Positions 25,526 to 34,862 are shown, numbered from the stretch's first letter. The stretch is 64,000 nt of DNA from DATBSK01 sp964501785 (GCA_964501785.1 CAZCUD010000001.1:124001-188000); one strand, 5' to 3'. Notes: a model not told the origin generated them from the sequence alone. Numbers and translations are program-made.

Positions 25526-25580
25526 GCGCCCGCCCGGCCTCGCCTTGCCTGGAGGGGTGGAGGGTGCGCATCCTGGTCGC

Positions 25581-26711
25581 ATGCGCACACCCATCTGTGA
25601 CCAGCTCGGCATCGAGTACCCGATCTTCGCCTTCACCCACTGCCGCGACGTCGTCGCCGCGGTGAGCAAGGCCGGCGGCTTCGGCGTCCTCGGCGCCGTC
25701 GGCTTCAGCCCCGAGCAGCTCGAGATCGAGTGTGCCTGGATCGACGAGCACGTCGGCGACAAGCCCTACGGGGTCGACGTCGTCATCCCGGGCAAGTACG
25801 AGGGCCAGGGCGAGATGGACCCCGACAAGCTCGCCGAGCAGCTGCGCGCGCTCGTGCCCGCGGGCCACATCGAGTTCGCCAAGGACGTGCTCGCCCAGCA
25901 CGGCGTGCCGGAGCTCCCCGACGGTGAGACCGCCACCGGTCAGCTCCTCGGGTGGTCGGAGGCGACGGCCACGCCGCAGGTCGAGGTCGCGCTCGGCCAC
26001 GACAAGGTGCGCGTCATCGCGAACGCGCTCGGGACGCCGCCCGAAGAGGTGGTGCGCGAGGTGCAGGCGACCGGCCGTCTCGTGGGTGCGCTGTGCGGGC
26101 GACCCGACCAGGCGCTGCACCACAAGGAGGCCGGCCTCGACTTCGTGATCGCCCAGGGCACCGAGGGCGGCGGCCACACCGGCGAGATCGGGTCGCTCGT
26201 GCTCTGGCCCCAGGTCGTCGCGGCCGTCGCGCCGATCCCCGTCCTCGCGGCGGGCGGCATCGGCACGGGCGCACAGATCGCCGCGGCCATCGGCCTCGGG
26301 TGCCAGGGCGCGTGGACCGGTTCGCTGTGGCTCACCGTCGAGGAGGCATCGACGAGCGACGCGCAGAAGGCGCAGCTCCTCGAGAAGGAGAGCCGCGACA
26401 CCATCCGGTCGAAGTCGTTCACCGGCAAGCCGTGCCGCATGATCCGCAACGACTGGACCGACGCGTGGGAGCGCCCGGACACGCCCGACCCGCTCCCGAT
26501 GCCCATGCAGTACATGGTCTCGGGCGAGTGCGTCGCCCGGGGCTCCCGCTACCCCGAGCAGAGCCGTGACGTGTTCTTCAACCCGGTCGGTCAGACCGTC
26601 GGGCTGATGACCCAGGAGCGCAAGACCCGCGACGTCATCGCCACGCTCGTCGAGGAGTACCTCGAGGCGTGCGAGCGGATCGAGGCGGTGAACGCGGCGG
26701 CCACGGGGTAG
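25581..26711 (+). CDS. Nitronate monooxygenase-family flavoprotein
   Basis: A 376-residue FMN-dependent TIM-barrel protein of the nitronate monooxygenase/2-nitropropane dioxygenase family. MRTPICDQLGIEYPIFA is the common start; GGFGVLGAVGFSPEQL and VIAQGTEGGGHTGEIGSLVLWPQVV (with the conserved His of the family) mark the FMN and active site; VLAAGGIGTGAQIAAAIGLG is the phosphate-binding block. It oxidises alkyl nitronates or related compounds with oxygen. ATG 25581 follows a GGAGGGTGG region. It opens a new + strand segment after the cluster and precedes the FMN-barrel protein by about 70 bases; both are flavin-linked types. Confidence 0.85.
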   Translation: MRTPICDQLGIEYPIFAFTHCRDVVAAVSKAGGFGVLGAVGFSPEQLEIECAWIDEHVGDKPYGVDVVIPGKYEGQGEMDPDKLAEQLRALVPAGHIEFAKDVLAQHGVPELPDGETATGQLLGWSEATATPQVEVALGHDKVRVIANALGTPPEEVVREVQATGRLVGALCGRPDQALHHKEAGLDFVIAQGTEGGGHTGEIGSLVLWPQVVAAVAPIPVLAAGGIGTGAQIAAAIGLGCQGAWTGSLWLTVEEASTSDAQKAQLLEKESRDTIRSKSFTGKPCRMIRNDWTDAWERPDTPDPLPMPMQYMVSGECVARGSRYPEQSRDVFFNPVGQTVGLMTQERKTRDVIATLVEEYLEACERIEAVNAAATG

Positions 26712-26782
26712 GGAACACCGGGCGGGCCCCGCCGGTTGGGGCCTCAGACGCCGACCGACCCCGAGCGACCCAAGGAGCCGTC

Positions 26783-27160
26783 ATGCCGCTCACCGACCAG
26801 GCACGCGAGATCCTCAGCGACAAGGCGATCGTCCACCTCGGCTTCGTGGACGGCGCCGGCAAGCCCCACGTGTCGGCGGTGTGGGTCGACGTCCTCGACG
26901 ACGGCCGCATCGAGTACAACACCGCGCTCGGCCGCAAGAAGGACGCGCTCACCCAGCCGGGCGCGCCGGTCGCGCTCTCGGCGACCAAGCCGGGCGACGA
27001 CTACCAGCACATCCTCGTCAACGGCACCGTCGTCGAGCGCACCACCGAGGGCGCGGATGAGAGCATCGACCGGCTCGCCAAGAAGTACCTCGGCGCCGAC
27101 GAGTACCCGTTCCGCCAGCCGGGCGAGCAGCGCCTGAAGGTGATCATCCAGCCCGACTGA
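26783..27160 (+). CDS. PPOX-class F420/FMN split-barrel protein
   Basis: A 125-residue split-barrel flavin- or F420-binding protein (pyridoxamine-5'-phosphate-oxidase-like). DKAIVHLGFVDGAGKPHVSAVWVDV gives the first strands, VALSATKPGDDYQHILVNGTVVE the cofactor-side sheet and KKYLGADEYPFRQPGEQRLKVIIQPD the C-terminal part with the conserved Tyr-Pro-phenylalanine turn. Actinobacterial members often bind F420 or heme; which one cannot be told here. AAGGAG lies 6 bases before ATG 26783. The last codons and stop are part of a 16-bp exact tandem duplication. Confidence 0.82.
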   Translation: MPLTDQAREILSDKAIVHLGFVDGAGKPHVSAVWVDVLDDGRIEYNTALGRKKDALTQPGAPVALSATKPGDDYQHILVNGTVVERTTEGADESIDRLAKKYLGADEYPFRQPGEQRLKVIIQPD

Positions 27161-27183
27161 CGGCCTGCCCGACTGACGGCCTG
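27152..27183. repeat. 16-bp tandem duplication across a stop codon
   Basis: CCCGACTGACGGCCTG occurs twice without a gap; the first copy contains the stop codon of the split-barrel gene. A slip or strand-exchange duplication, of no clear function. Confidence 0.8.
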
Positions 27184-27186
27184 CGG

Positions 27187-30100
27187 TCAGCGGGCGACCG
27201 GGTGCACGGTCCTCGTCCCCGAGAACCCCTTCAGCTCCACGTCGCGTGACGGTCCGAGCGCGATCGCGTCGTCGATCGCGTCACGCACGTCGTCGGTGAT
27301 CAGGATCTCACCGCCCTCGGCGCGGTCCGCGACCCGGGCCGCGACGATCACGGTGCGGCCGAAGAAGTCATCGCCTTCGCGCAGCACGACACCGGTGTGG
27401 ATCCCGACGCGCACGCGGACGCTGCCCGCGTCGGCGCCGAAGTCGTGGGCGTCGATGCCACGCTGGAGGTCGAGCGCGAAGCGCACCGCAGACGTTGGCT
27501 CGGTGAACGCGAGCATGAACCCGTCGCCCTGGCTCTTCACCTCGACGCCGCCGTGGGCCGCGAGCGCGCGCCGCAAGATGTCGTTGTGGGCGCGGAGCAC
27601 CCCTTGCATGGCGACGTCACCGAGGCGGTCGGTCTTGGCGGTGTAGCCCTCGATGTCGGAGAAGCACAGCGTGAGGTGGCCGTCGACCGCCGCGTGGCGG
27701 CGCAGGTCGGGCCGCTCGCCCTGCACCGCGGCGCTGACCGCGTCGATGGACGCGTCGAGCGAACCGCCCGACTCGATCCCCTGGAGCTCGAGCTTGTGGG
27801 GCAGGACCTGGTCGACCAGCACCGACATGCCGATCTGCTGCGCCGCGTCGAGCGACTCGTTGAGCAGGGCCAGCGCCCGGGCCGCGTCCCCGTCGGCATC
27901 ACGTCCGAGCAGCGCGCAGGCGAGGTCGTGCTGGGTGCGGGCCTTCCAGGCGCGTGCTCCCAATCGATCGAGCAGCACCAACGCCGCCTCGAAGTGGGCG
28001 ATCGCGTCGTCGTGTCGTCCGAGCGCCGTCGCGAGGAGCCCGAGGTAGCGGTCGGCGACCCCGTGGTAGGCCGCCGGTCCGAGCAGCACGCCGAGTCCCG
28101 CATGGGGGAGCAGCAGCTCGTACAGCTCCTCGCAGCGCGCGCGGTCGACGAGCGCGGCCGCGACCTCGGCCGCTCCGCACAGCCCGTAGCGCAGGCCCGG
28201 GTCGTTGGGCATCACGAAGTCGATCTCGGCGAGCTCGTCGAGCTCGCGCTGCGCGTCGTCGAGGCTCCCGATCGTGAGGTACAGCTGGGCGAGGCCCGAT
28301 CGCCAGGCCGGGACCTTGGGTGCGCGCTCGACGGCCCGTCGGGTCGGCTCCACCAGCGGCTCGACCCGTCCCTGCTCGCGCCACGGGACCATCATGCAGA
28401 TGCCGTAGTTGGTCACCGCCGACGGGTCACCGACGCGTCGGCCGTGCTCGAGGATCTTCAGGCCCAGCTCCTCGCCGTCGTCGTACCGACCCTCGAGGAT
28501 CGCGAGCTGGGCCTCGAGCTGGGTGAACATCGCCGCCCACGACGGCGCGCGGGTCCGCTCGACCGTGCGCTGGTACGCGGCCAGTCGCTGATCGAGCGCC
28601 GCCCGATCGCTGCGGATCTCGGCCCGGAGCACGGGCCCCATCTGGGAGGTCGCCGCGATGTCGAACGTCGGGCTCTCGTCGAGCAGCCGGGTGATCTCGT
28701 CGTAGATGCGGTCGATCTCGCCGCTGTGCTCGTCCACGACGGTCCACGACGTCGCGTAGAGCGCGAGTGCGAGCGCGGTCGAGTCGTCGGCCACGCGCGC
28801 GAGGTCGACAGCCTCGTGGGCCAGAGCCTTGCAGTGCTCGGAGTCACGGAACAGGTAGAAGGACGAGAGGCGCGAGAGCAGTCGCGACCGTAGGGCCGGA
28901 CGATCGGGGCCGACGACTCGCAGCGCCTCCTCGAGCACACCGCTGCGCGCATCGTCGTCGGCGCCGGCCCAGAACCCGGCGGTCGCCGCGAGCGCGACCT
29001 GCGCGAGCAGGTCGCTGTCGTCGAGCCGCCGGGCCAGCGCCGCGGACTCGTCGAGCGCCGCGTCGGCGCCTGCGGTCTCACCCGCCAGGCGCAGCGCCGA
29101 CCCCTTCTCCAGCAGCAGGTCGGCCCGTTGGTGCTCGTCGACCTCGTCGAGCAGCTCCAGCGCCTGGAGCGCCTGGTCGTAGAAGCGCGCCGCCTCGTCG
29201 TGCGCGGCGGCGCCCCGCGCCCGGTCGCCGGCGCGACGCGCGTAGTCCACCGCCTTCTCGACGTGGCCACTCGGCGCGGCCTGGAACCAGTGGTAGGCCA
29301 GCTCCGCAAGTGGGGCCTCGCCGGCGTTCGACGAGACGCCTTCGAGGGCCTCGCCGATCTGGCGGTGCAGGCGCACTCGGCGCGGAGTGCTGAGCTCGCC
29401 GTAGAGGGTCTGGCGGATCAGCGCGTGTGAGAACTCGTACGTGCCGGCGTGTCGAGCGCGCTCGCGCACGATCTGCGCGTCGAGCGCTTCGTCGAGCAGG
29501 TCGAGGACTCGGTCCTCGTCCTCGCCGCTGACCGTGCCGACGATCGGCAACGTGAAGCCGCCCGGCATCGCCGCGGCGACGGTGAGCATCGCGTTCGCGT
29601 CGTCGGACAGCCGGCTGAGCCGACGACCGATCACCTCGCGCACGCCCTCGGGCAGGTTCTCGGCAACGCCCTCGGCGGTGCCGATCCACTGACCGTCGAC
29701 GAACCGGAGCGCCCCGGTGTCGACGAGATGTCGGAGCACCTCGGCGACGAAGAACGGATTGCCCTCAGTCGCCTTGTACACGGTGTCGGCGAACAGGTCG
29801 GGTGTCGACTGGCCGCCGATCGCCTCGATGAGGTCCTTCACCCCGTCCCGGGTGAGCCCGCGCAGCACGACGCGCTCGTACAGGCGCTCGCGGCGAAGAG
29901 CGGCGATCGTGTCGGCGAGGGGGTGCTGCCGGTCGAGGTCGACGTCGCGGTACGTGCCGATGATCGCGATCCGCTCGTGTCGGAGGTGCCGCGCCAGGTA
30001 CTGGAGCATGAGCAGCGTGGGCTTGTCGGCCCAATGCAGGTCGTCGAGCACGATGACGATGGGGTGTTCGCGCGACGCGTTGCCGAGGAACGTCGCCACG

Positions 30101-31473
30101 CCGTCGAACAGCCGGAGGCGCTCCGCGTCGGCGTCGAGCGTCGGCGGCACCGGGATGTCGGGGAAGCGCTGGCGCAGCTCGGACACCATGGTCGCGATCT
30201 CGGGCGCCTCGTTCCCGAGCTCGGCGCGCAGCTCGTCGTCGTCGTGACCGCGTACGTACGCCCGGAACGCCTCGACGAACGGCAGGTAGGGGACACCCAC
30301 CTCGCCGTCGTAGCAGTGGCCCCAGCACACCTGCGCGCCGCGCACCGCCGCGTAGCCCGTGGCCTCCTCGACGAGGCGTGTCTTGCCGATCCCCGGCTCG
30401 CCGAGCACGAGCACGAGCCGACTCCGGCCGCCGACCGCGTCGTCGCACGCGGATTGCACCACCGCGAGCTCGTCGTCGCGTCCGACGAACGTCCGCCAGT
30501 CGGCGGCCGTGGCCGCGGGCGGCGCGGCCGACGGAGGCGCCGGGGCCGCCGGCTCGGACCGCGCTGCGCGGAGCGCTGCGACCACGGCGTCCGCCGACGC
30601 CGGACGATCGTCCGGGTCCTTCGCGAGCAGCTCGAGCACGAGCGTGTCGAGCACGCGCGGCACGTCGGCGTTGTGCCACGCGGGCGCCATGGGCGCGGTG
30701 TTGAGGTGCTGGGAGATGACCGCGACCGCGTCGTCGCCGAGGAACGGCGGCCGACCGGTGAGGAGCTCGTAGAGCACCGCGCCCAGCGCGTAGAGATCGG
30801 CGCGCGCGTCGGCCGGTCGTCCGGTGGCCTGCTCGGGAGCGAGGTACGCGACGGTGCCGACGACCATCCCCTCGCTCGTGAGGCGCGACTCGTCGGTGAG
30901 CGCGGCGAGGCCGAAGTCGCCGAGGCGCGCCGACCCGTCGACGTCGAGCCACACGTTGGCGGGCTTGAGGTCGCGGTGGACGATCCCGAGGCCGTGGGCA
31001 TGCGAGAGCGCGAGCGCGAGCTCCTCGCCGACCCGGACCGCGTCGTCGATCGGGAGACGGCGGTCGGGCTGCTCGTCGAGACGGTCGGCGAGCGTGCCAC
31101 CGCCCACGTACTGGGACACGATCTGGGGCACGCCGTCGTCGTCGACGACGTCGTAGACCGTGACGATGTTGGGGTGGTCGCCGAGCCGCGCCATCGCACG
31201 CGCCTCACGGTCGATCCGGCGCCGTCCGGCCTCGTCGAGGCCCTCGGTCTTGACGACCGCGACCGCGACCGGACGGTCGAGGCGGGTGTCGTGCGTCAGG
31301 TAGACGCGCTTGCGCGCCCCCTCGCCGAGGAAGCGCTCCACGCGGTAGCGCCCTCCGGCGAGGTCGCGCGGCAGCTCGGGTGCCCGCGTCCGAGGTGCGG
31401 CGAGCGCGGTCCCGCACTCGTCGCAGAAGCGAGCACCGTCGCGGTTCTCGTGACCGCAGGCCCCGCACTGCAC
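27187..31473 (-). CDS. Zn-ribbon / Ser-Thr kinase / AAA-ATPase / TPR / class III cyclase multidomain protein
   Basis: A 1428-residue signalling protein. Residues 1-26 form a Zn ribbon (CGACGHEN and CDECG). A Ser/Thr protein kinase follows (about 40-300) with GEGARKRVYLTHD glycine loop, AVAVVK lysine, HRDLKPANVW and DFGLAAL. Near 363 is a Walker A GEPGIGKTRLVEEA, and near 476 IVIVLDDLHWAD as Walker B of a STAND/AAA-type ATPase. A long TPR-like helical region fills the middle. The last 165 residues are a class III adenylate/guanylate cyclase domain, with FSDIEGYT and GDGFMLAF metal-site Asp motifs, but the usual transition-state Asn is Ile in GRTVIVAAR. Start GTG 31473; only 23 bases separate it from the divergent gene. 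Confidence 0.88.
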   Translation of the reverse strand: MQCGACGHENRDGARFCDECGTALAAPRTRAPELPRDLAGGRYRVERFLGEGARKRVYLTHDTRLDRPVAVAVVKTEGLDEAGRRRIDREARAMARLGDHPNIVTVYDVVDDDGVPQIVSQYVGGGTLADRLDEQPDRRLPIDDAVRVGEELALALSHAHGLGIVHRDLKPANVWLDVDGSARLGDFGLAALTDESRLTSEGMVVGTVAYLAPEQATGRPADARADLYALGAVLYELLTGRPPFLGDDAVAVISQHLNTAPMAPAWHNADVPRVLDTLVLELLAKDPDDRPASADAVVAALRAARSEPAAPAPPSAAPPAATAADWRTFVGRDDELAVVQSACDDAVGGRSRLVLVLGEPGIGKTRLVEEATGYAAVRGAQVCWGHCYDGEVGVPYLPFVEAFRAYVRGHDDDELRAELGNEAPEIATMVSELRQRFPDIPVPPTLDADAERLRLFDGVATFLGNASREHPIVIVLDDLHWADKPTLLMLQYLARHLRHERIAIIGTYRDVDLDRQHPLADTIAALRRERLYERVVLRGLTRDGVKDLIEAIGGQSTPDLFADTVYKATEGNPFFVAEVLRHLVDTGALRFVDGQWIGTAEGVAENLPEGVREVIGRRLSRLSDDANAMLTVAAAMPGGFTLPIVGTVSGEDEDRVLDLLDEALDAQIVRERARHAGTYEFSHALIRQTLYGELSTPRRVRLHRQIGEALEGVSSNAGEAPLAELAYHWFQAAPSGHVEKAVDYARRAGDRARGAAAHDEAARFYDQALQALELLDEVDEHQRADLLLEKGSALRLAGETAGADAALDESAALARRLDDSDLLAQVALAATAGFWAGADDDARSGVLEEALRVVGPDRPALRSRLLSRLSSFYLFRDSEHCKALAHEAVDLARVADDSTALALALYATSWTVVDEHSGEIDRIYDEITRLLDESPTFDIAATSQMGPVLRAEIRSDRAALDQRLAAYQRTVERTRAPSWAAMFTQLEAQLAILEGRYDDGEELGLKILEHGRRVGDPSAVTNYGICMMVPWREQGRVEPLVEPTRRAVERAPKVPAWRSGLAQLYLTIGSLDDAQRELDELAEIDFVMPNDPGLRYGLCGAAEVAAALVDRARCEELYELLLPHAGLGVLLGPAAYHGVADRYLGLLATALGRHDDAIAHFEAALVLLDRLGARAWKARTQHDLACALLGRDADGDAARALALLNESLDAAQQIGMSVLVDQVLPHKLELQGIESGGSLDASIDAVSAAVQGERPDLRRHAAVDGHLTLCFSDIEGYTAKTDRLGDVAMQGVLRAHNDILRRALAAHGGVEVKSQGDGFMLAFTEPTSAVRFALDLQRGIDAHDFGADAGSVRVRVGIHTGVVLREGDDFFGRTVIVAARVADRAEGGEILITDDVRDAIDDAIALGPSRDVELKGFSGTRTVHPVAR

Positions 31474-31496
31474 CGGGCGAGCGTACGCTGCCCGGC

Positions 31497-32609
31497 GTGA
31501 CGACGCGTGTGGCGACCGACCCGGTCGAGACCGTGCGCCTCTTCTTCGAGGGCGACCGCTCGGTCGACCGGCTGTCGCTGCTGGCCGACGACTGCGTGTG
31601 GTGGAACGGTCTCGGCCGCCTCCCCGGCGCGGAGGGCGAGACCGAGTTCCGCGGACGCGAGGCGATCGGCGAGTTCCTGCTCGCCCGCGGCGGTCACACG
31701 ACGCTGTCCACCGGGGAGCGGGTCGATCGCTACGACCTGTCGACGGCGCGCTTCGACGACGTGATCACGATCTGCGACGGCGACTTCGTCTTCCGCCAGC
31801 ACACGTACCGGGCGACGACCGTCGGTGGGCGCGACTACGAGAACGTCTACGGGTTCCTCTTCCACTTCCGCGAGGACGGTCTGATCGACCGGATCTGGGA
31901 GCACTGGGGCACCCTCGCCGCGTGGGACACGCTGTTCCGCAAGCCGCCGTCGGGCCTGGGCGTCGACGAGGTGCTCACGACGACCCGCGCGGTGCGCAAG
32001 CGACTCGATCTCACGAAGCCGGTGCCGCGCGCAGTCGTGGAGGAGTGCCTCGAGCTCGCCCTTCAGGCACCCAACGGCTCCAACACCCAGCCCTGGCGCT
32101 GGATCCTCGTCGACGACCCCGACACCCGTGGCGAGCTCGCGCGCATCTACGGCGCAGCCATGGACGACTACGTGAATCGCCCGCGCACCGGGAAGCGATC
32201 GGGCGACAAGGTCGACTACTCCAGCGAGATGGCCCAGCGCATCGGCTCGTCCGTCTACCACCTGCGCGAGCACCTGCACGAGGTGCCCGTGCTCGTGGTG
32301 CCGGTGGTGGCCGGGCGCACCGATCGTGGGCCCGACGCCGGTGGCGACGTCTTCGACCAGGCGAGCCTGTGGGGTTCGATCCTCCCCGCGGTGTGGAGCT
32401 TCATGCTGGCGCTGCGCTCGCGCGGGCTCGGGTCCGCATGGACGACGCTGACGCTGCACCGCGAGCGCGAGGTCGCCGAGCTGCTCGGCATCCCCTACGA
32501 GACCCACATGCAGGCCGGCCTGTTCCCCGTCGCCTACACGCTCGGCGACGACTTCGCCCGCGCCGCCCGCGCCCCGGTCGCCGACGTCGCAACCTGGAAC
32601 ATGTTCTGA
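31497..32609 (+). CDS. NTF2-like domain fused to nitroreductase
   Basis: A 370-residue two-domain protein. Residues 1-150 have an NTF2/SnoaL-like part: TVRLFFEGDRSVDRLSLLADDCVWWNGLGR and the ENVYGFLFHFREDGLIDRIWEHW sheet. From about 160 a nitroreductase-type flavin oxidoreductase follows: TTTRAVRKRLDLTKPVPR start, LALQAPNGSNTQPWRWILVDD FMN-contact block, then LWGSILPAVWSFMLALRSRGLGSAWTTL, a helix-strand unit of the dimer core, and ETHMQAGLFPVAYTLG. NAD(P)H-dependent reduction of nitro- or quinone-type compounds is the family role; the first domain could present the substrate (inference). GTG 31497 is the only start fitting the NTF2 N terminus. Confidence 0.8.
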   Translation: MTTRVATDPVETVRLFFEGDRSVDRLSLLADDCVWWNGLGRLPGAEGETEFRGREAIGEFLLARGGHTTLSTGERVDRYDLSTARFDDVITICDGDFVFRQHTYRATTVGGRDYENVYGFLFHFREDGLIDRIWEHWGTLAAWDTLFRKPPSGLGVDEVLTTTRAVRKRLDLTKPVPRAVVEECLELALQAPNGSNTQPWRWILVDDPDTRGELARIYGAAMDDYVNRPRTGKRSGDKVDYSSEMAQRIGSSVYHLREHLHEVPVLVVPVVAGRTDRGPDAGGDVFDQASLWGSILPAVWSFMLALRSRGLGSAWTTLTLHREREVAELLGIPYETHMQAGLFPVAYTLGDDFARAARAPVADVATWNMF

Positions 32610-32647
32610 CGCACCGTGCAGCGGCCGTGCGGCTACGTTGCTGCGCC

Positions 32648-33184
32648 ATGTCTCGAATCGCGCGTCTCACCGCCACGTTCGTCGTCGCTGCCTCGCTCGT
32701 CGGGCTGACCACGGCTCCGGCCCTGGCCGGATCGTCGGGTGGCTCGGGCAAGAACAAGGTCCAGATCACCCAGTTCCACGTCGCGCTCACGCCGCAGGGC
32801 TCCAACCTGCACGACGTCGGCGCCGACGGTGAGTTCACCTACGGGTCGATCCTGTTCACGGGCACCGGTGAGAGCGACTCGGGCCCCATCCAGGTCGAGC
32901 TCCAGGGCGACGTGAACTACGAGGACGGCAGTGGCCGCTTCACGGGGTTCGTCACGCTCACGTTCGCGTCGCAGGCGCAGGTCGGGTTCACCATGACGGG
33001 TGAGGCGAGCGCGCGGGACGACGGCGGCGCCGACCTGACATCGAAGCTGCGCGTCATCGAGGGCACCGGCGCCATGATCGGCGCCAAGGGCGTCGGCGCC
33101 TGGACCGGCAGCCGCGACGCCGAGGTCGGCGCGCCCATCGAGGCCGACTTCATCATCAAGATCCGCGGCATCGACCTCGGCTGA
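32648..33184 (+). CDS. Secreted small beta-rich protein of unknown function
   Basis: A 178-residue exported protein. Signal peptide about 1-27 (MSRIARLTATFVVAASL core, cut after ALAG). The mature part is alternating beta-strand sequence: VQITQFHVALTPQGSN, then FTYGSILFTGTGESDSG, VELQGDVNYEDGSGRFTG and FTMTGEASARDDGG, and it ends with ADFIIKIRGIDLG. This looks like a small open barrel or allene-oxide-cyclase-like sheet, but I do not recognise the family. No Cys in the mature part. It follows the fusion gene after 38 bases and faces the secreted hydrolase gene across a family A palindrome. Confidence 0.65.
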   Translation: MSRIARLTATFVVAASLVGLTTAPALAGSSGGSGKNKVQITQFHVALTPQGSNLHDVGADGEFTYGSILFTGTGESDSGPIQVELQGDVNYEDGSGRFTGFVTLTFASQAQVGFTMTGEASARDDGGADLTSKLRVIEGTGAMIGAKGVGAWTGSRDAEVGAPIEADFIIKIRGIDLG

Positions 33185-33198
33185 CCCGCGTCCCACAG

Positions 33199-33249
33199 CG
33201 TTCTGGCGTCAGCAGACCCGTCCCACGCGGGTCTCCTGACGCCGAAACG
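33199..33249. repeat. Dispersed palindrome family A, copy 2
   Basis: CGTTCTGGCGTCAGCAGACC, then a short loop, then GGTCTCCTGACGCCGAAACG, between two convergent genes. Right after it, CGATCAGGGG occurs at 33248 and again at 33277 across the stop codon of the minus-strand hydrolase. Confidence 0.8.
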
Positions 33250-33279
33250 ATCAGGGGCAGGTGACGTCCAAGCGATCGA

Positions 33280-34794
33280 TCAGGGGAAGGTGATCTGCTG
33301 GCTGGCGGCGACGAAGCGGTCGGCTTCGGGCTGGAGCCAGAAGCCGGCGTCCACGGCTTCGGCGGCCGCCTGGGCGAACGCCTGGCGCCACTCGTCGACG
33401 CCGCCCGGGTAGCGCGCGGCGAGCGCCGCCGCGTCGAGGGGCGCCGTCGTGCCGAAGAGCGAGCAGAAGCGGCCGCCCTCGTTCTCCTCGCCGGTGTTCA
33501 CCGCGATCGGCGCGTCGACGATGGGGGTGCGGATGCCGCCGACTGCGATCCCATCGTCGTCGCGCACGATGCGGAGCCGCTCGCCGCTGCCCGTGGTCTT
33601 CAGCCTCGGTGCCTTCGGCGGCGGCGTCCCGTCGGCGACCCACCGGTCGAGATGCGCCAGCGCGGCGCTGAGCGCGGCGTACTGCGCGCCGGCGTTCACC
33701 GGTGTCTCGCAGCTGAGCGGACCGCCCGTCGCCTGCGCGGGATCGAGCAGCGTCAGCTCGGCCGAGCCGTCGCCGACGTCGTTGAAGCCGAGCGCGCCGG
33801 TGTACGCATCGGCGTGTGCAGTTCCCGCGACCTCCCAGAGGCGCAGCGTGTCGGTGTCGGGTTGCCGCGATGGTGTGGACTGGAGCAGCGTCAGGTCGGT
33901 CTCGGTCTGGAACGTGAGCACCGGGACGTCGAGGTCGGTGCGGATGCGGACGCTGCGAGGGATCTCCTCGTCGGGCAGGCTCAGATCGGACTCACCGAAC
34001 GGCGCGGCGCTGCCGTTGCGGCTGTGGACGAGGAAGCCGTCGTACACCTCGGCGAGCGGGTGCACTGCGTTGACGTAGGTGGTCATGCGGAACGCCGACT
34101 GCGACTCGCCGATGGCGATCACGCGCTGCACGTCGTAGCCTTCGAACGGGTTCACCCCGTCGGCGTCTCCGGACGCTGCGACGCCGGCCTGGGTGTACAG
34201 GTCGTAGGAGTACTCGTCGCCCGGGTGGGAGAGCGACGCGTAGCGCTCGGGGTCGCCGCCCTTCAGGCCGCCCTCCGTCGCGCCCTCGATGACCTCCGCG
34301 CCACCTTGTACGCCGGCCTGCTGCGCCGATACGCCGACCCACGCGGCACCCATCCGGATGATCTGGTTGTGCAGGAGCAACCAGTCGGTCGCGTTCTCGA
34401 AGCCGGCGCTGACGTTGAGCCACTCGACGAAGACCGTGCCGTTGAACGCGGCCGGATCGGCCGGCTTGTACACCACGATGCGGGTCGTGAAGGGCGCCGA
34501 CTCGCCCTCGGTGACCGTCCAGCGACCGTTCCGGCCCAGCTCGCCATCGGGTGCGTAGGACACGGCTTCGCCCTCGACGAAGTACTCGTCGCGGGCGTAT
34601 TGCACCGAGGCCGCCTCGAAGTTGGTCGACAGGAGGCTCGGGCTCCCCTGCCCTCCGGTCACCGGCCCGCTCACCGTCGGCGTGCGCACGTCAGCACCCC
34701 CTCCGGAGTCGCCCGGCCCGCCGGCCCATGCCGCCGTCGCCGCCGTGCACGTCAGCGTCGCGACCACGACGCCGACGATCCCCCCTCGTCGCAT
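33280..34794 (-). CDS. Secreted alpha/beta hydrolase-domain protein
   Basis: A 504-residue exported protein. Signal peptide about 1-25 (MRRGGIVGVVVATLTCTAATAAWA). The family has a long propeptide-like N part and a hydrolase core: DWLLLHNQIIRMGAAWVGVSAQQAGV, RVIAIGESQSAFRMTTYVNAVHPL with the nucleophile Ser in G-E-S-Q-S, LTFQTETDLTLLQS providing an acidic residue, and WEVAGTAHADAYT with the likely catalytic His. This is the alpha/beta-hydrolase-domain family that includes large secreted proteins of actinobacteria; substrate unknown. ATG 34794 is directly preceded by a TAAGAAT-like -10 sequence 12 bases upstream, so the transcript may be nearly leaderless. Confidence 0.82.
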   Translation of the reverse strand: MRRGGIVGVVVATLTCTAATAAWAGGPGDSGGGADVRTPTVSGPVTGGQGSPSLLSTNFEAASVQYARDEYFVEGEAVSYAPDGELGRNGRWTVTEGESAPFTTRIVVYKPADPAAFNGTVFVEWLNVSAGFENATDWLLLHNQIIRMGAAWVGVSAQQAGVQGGAEVIEGATEGGLKGGDPERYASLSHPGDEYSYDLYTQAGVAASGDADGVNPFEGYDVQRVIAIGESQSAFRMTTYVNAVHPLAEVYDGFLVHSRNGSAAPFGESDLSLPDEEIPRSVRIRTDLDVPVLTFQTETDLTLLQSTPSRQPDTDTLRLWEVAGTAHADAYTGALGFNDVGDGSAELTLLDPAQATGGPLSCETPVNAGAQYAALSAALAHLDRWVADGTPPPKAPRLKTTGSGERLRIVRDDDGIAVGGIRTPIVDAPIAVNTGEENEGGRFCSLFGTTAPLDAAALAARYPGGVDEWRQAFAQAAAEAVDAGFWLQPEADRFVAASQQITFP

Positions 34795-34829
34795 CACGGC
34801 GTGATTCTTAGCCGAAACACCCTTGATGT

Positions 34830-34862
34830 GTATCTCGGACCCCTCATGGGGGTCTGAGATAC
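34830..34862. terminator. Strong hairpin after the MFS transporter gene
   Basis: GTATCTC and GAGATAC enclose GACCCC and GGGGTC around the loop TCATG, a 14-bp stem counting one G-U pair. It lies between the MFS stop codon and the downstream hydrolase gene on the same strand. No T-tract follows. Confidence 0.7.
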
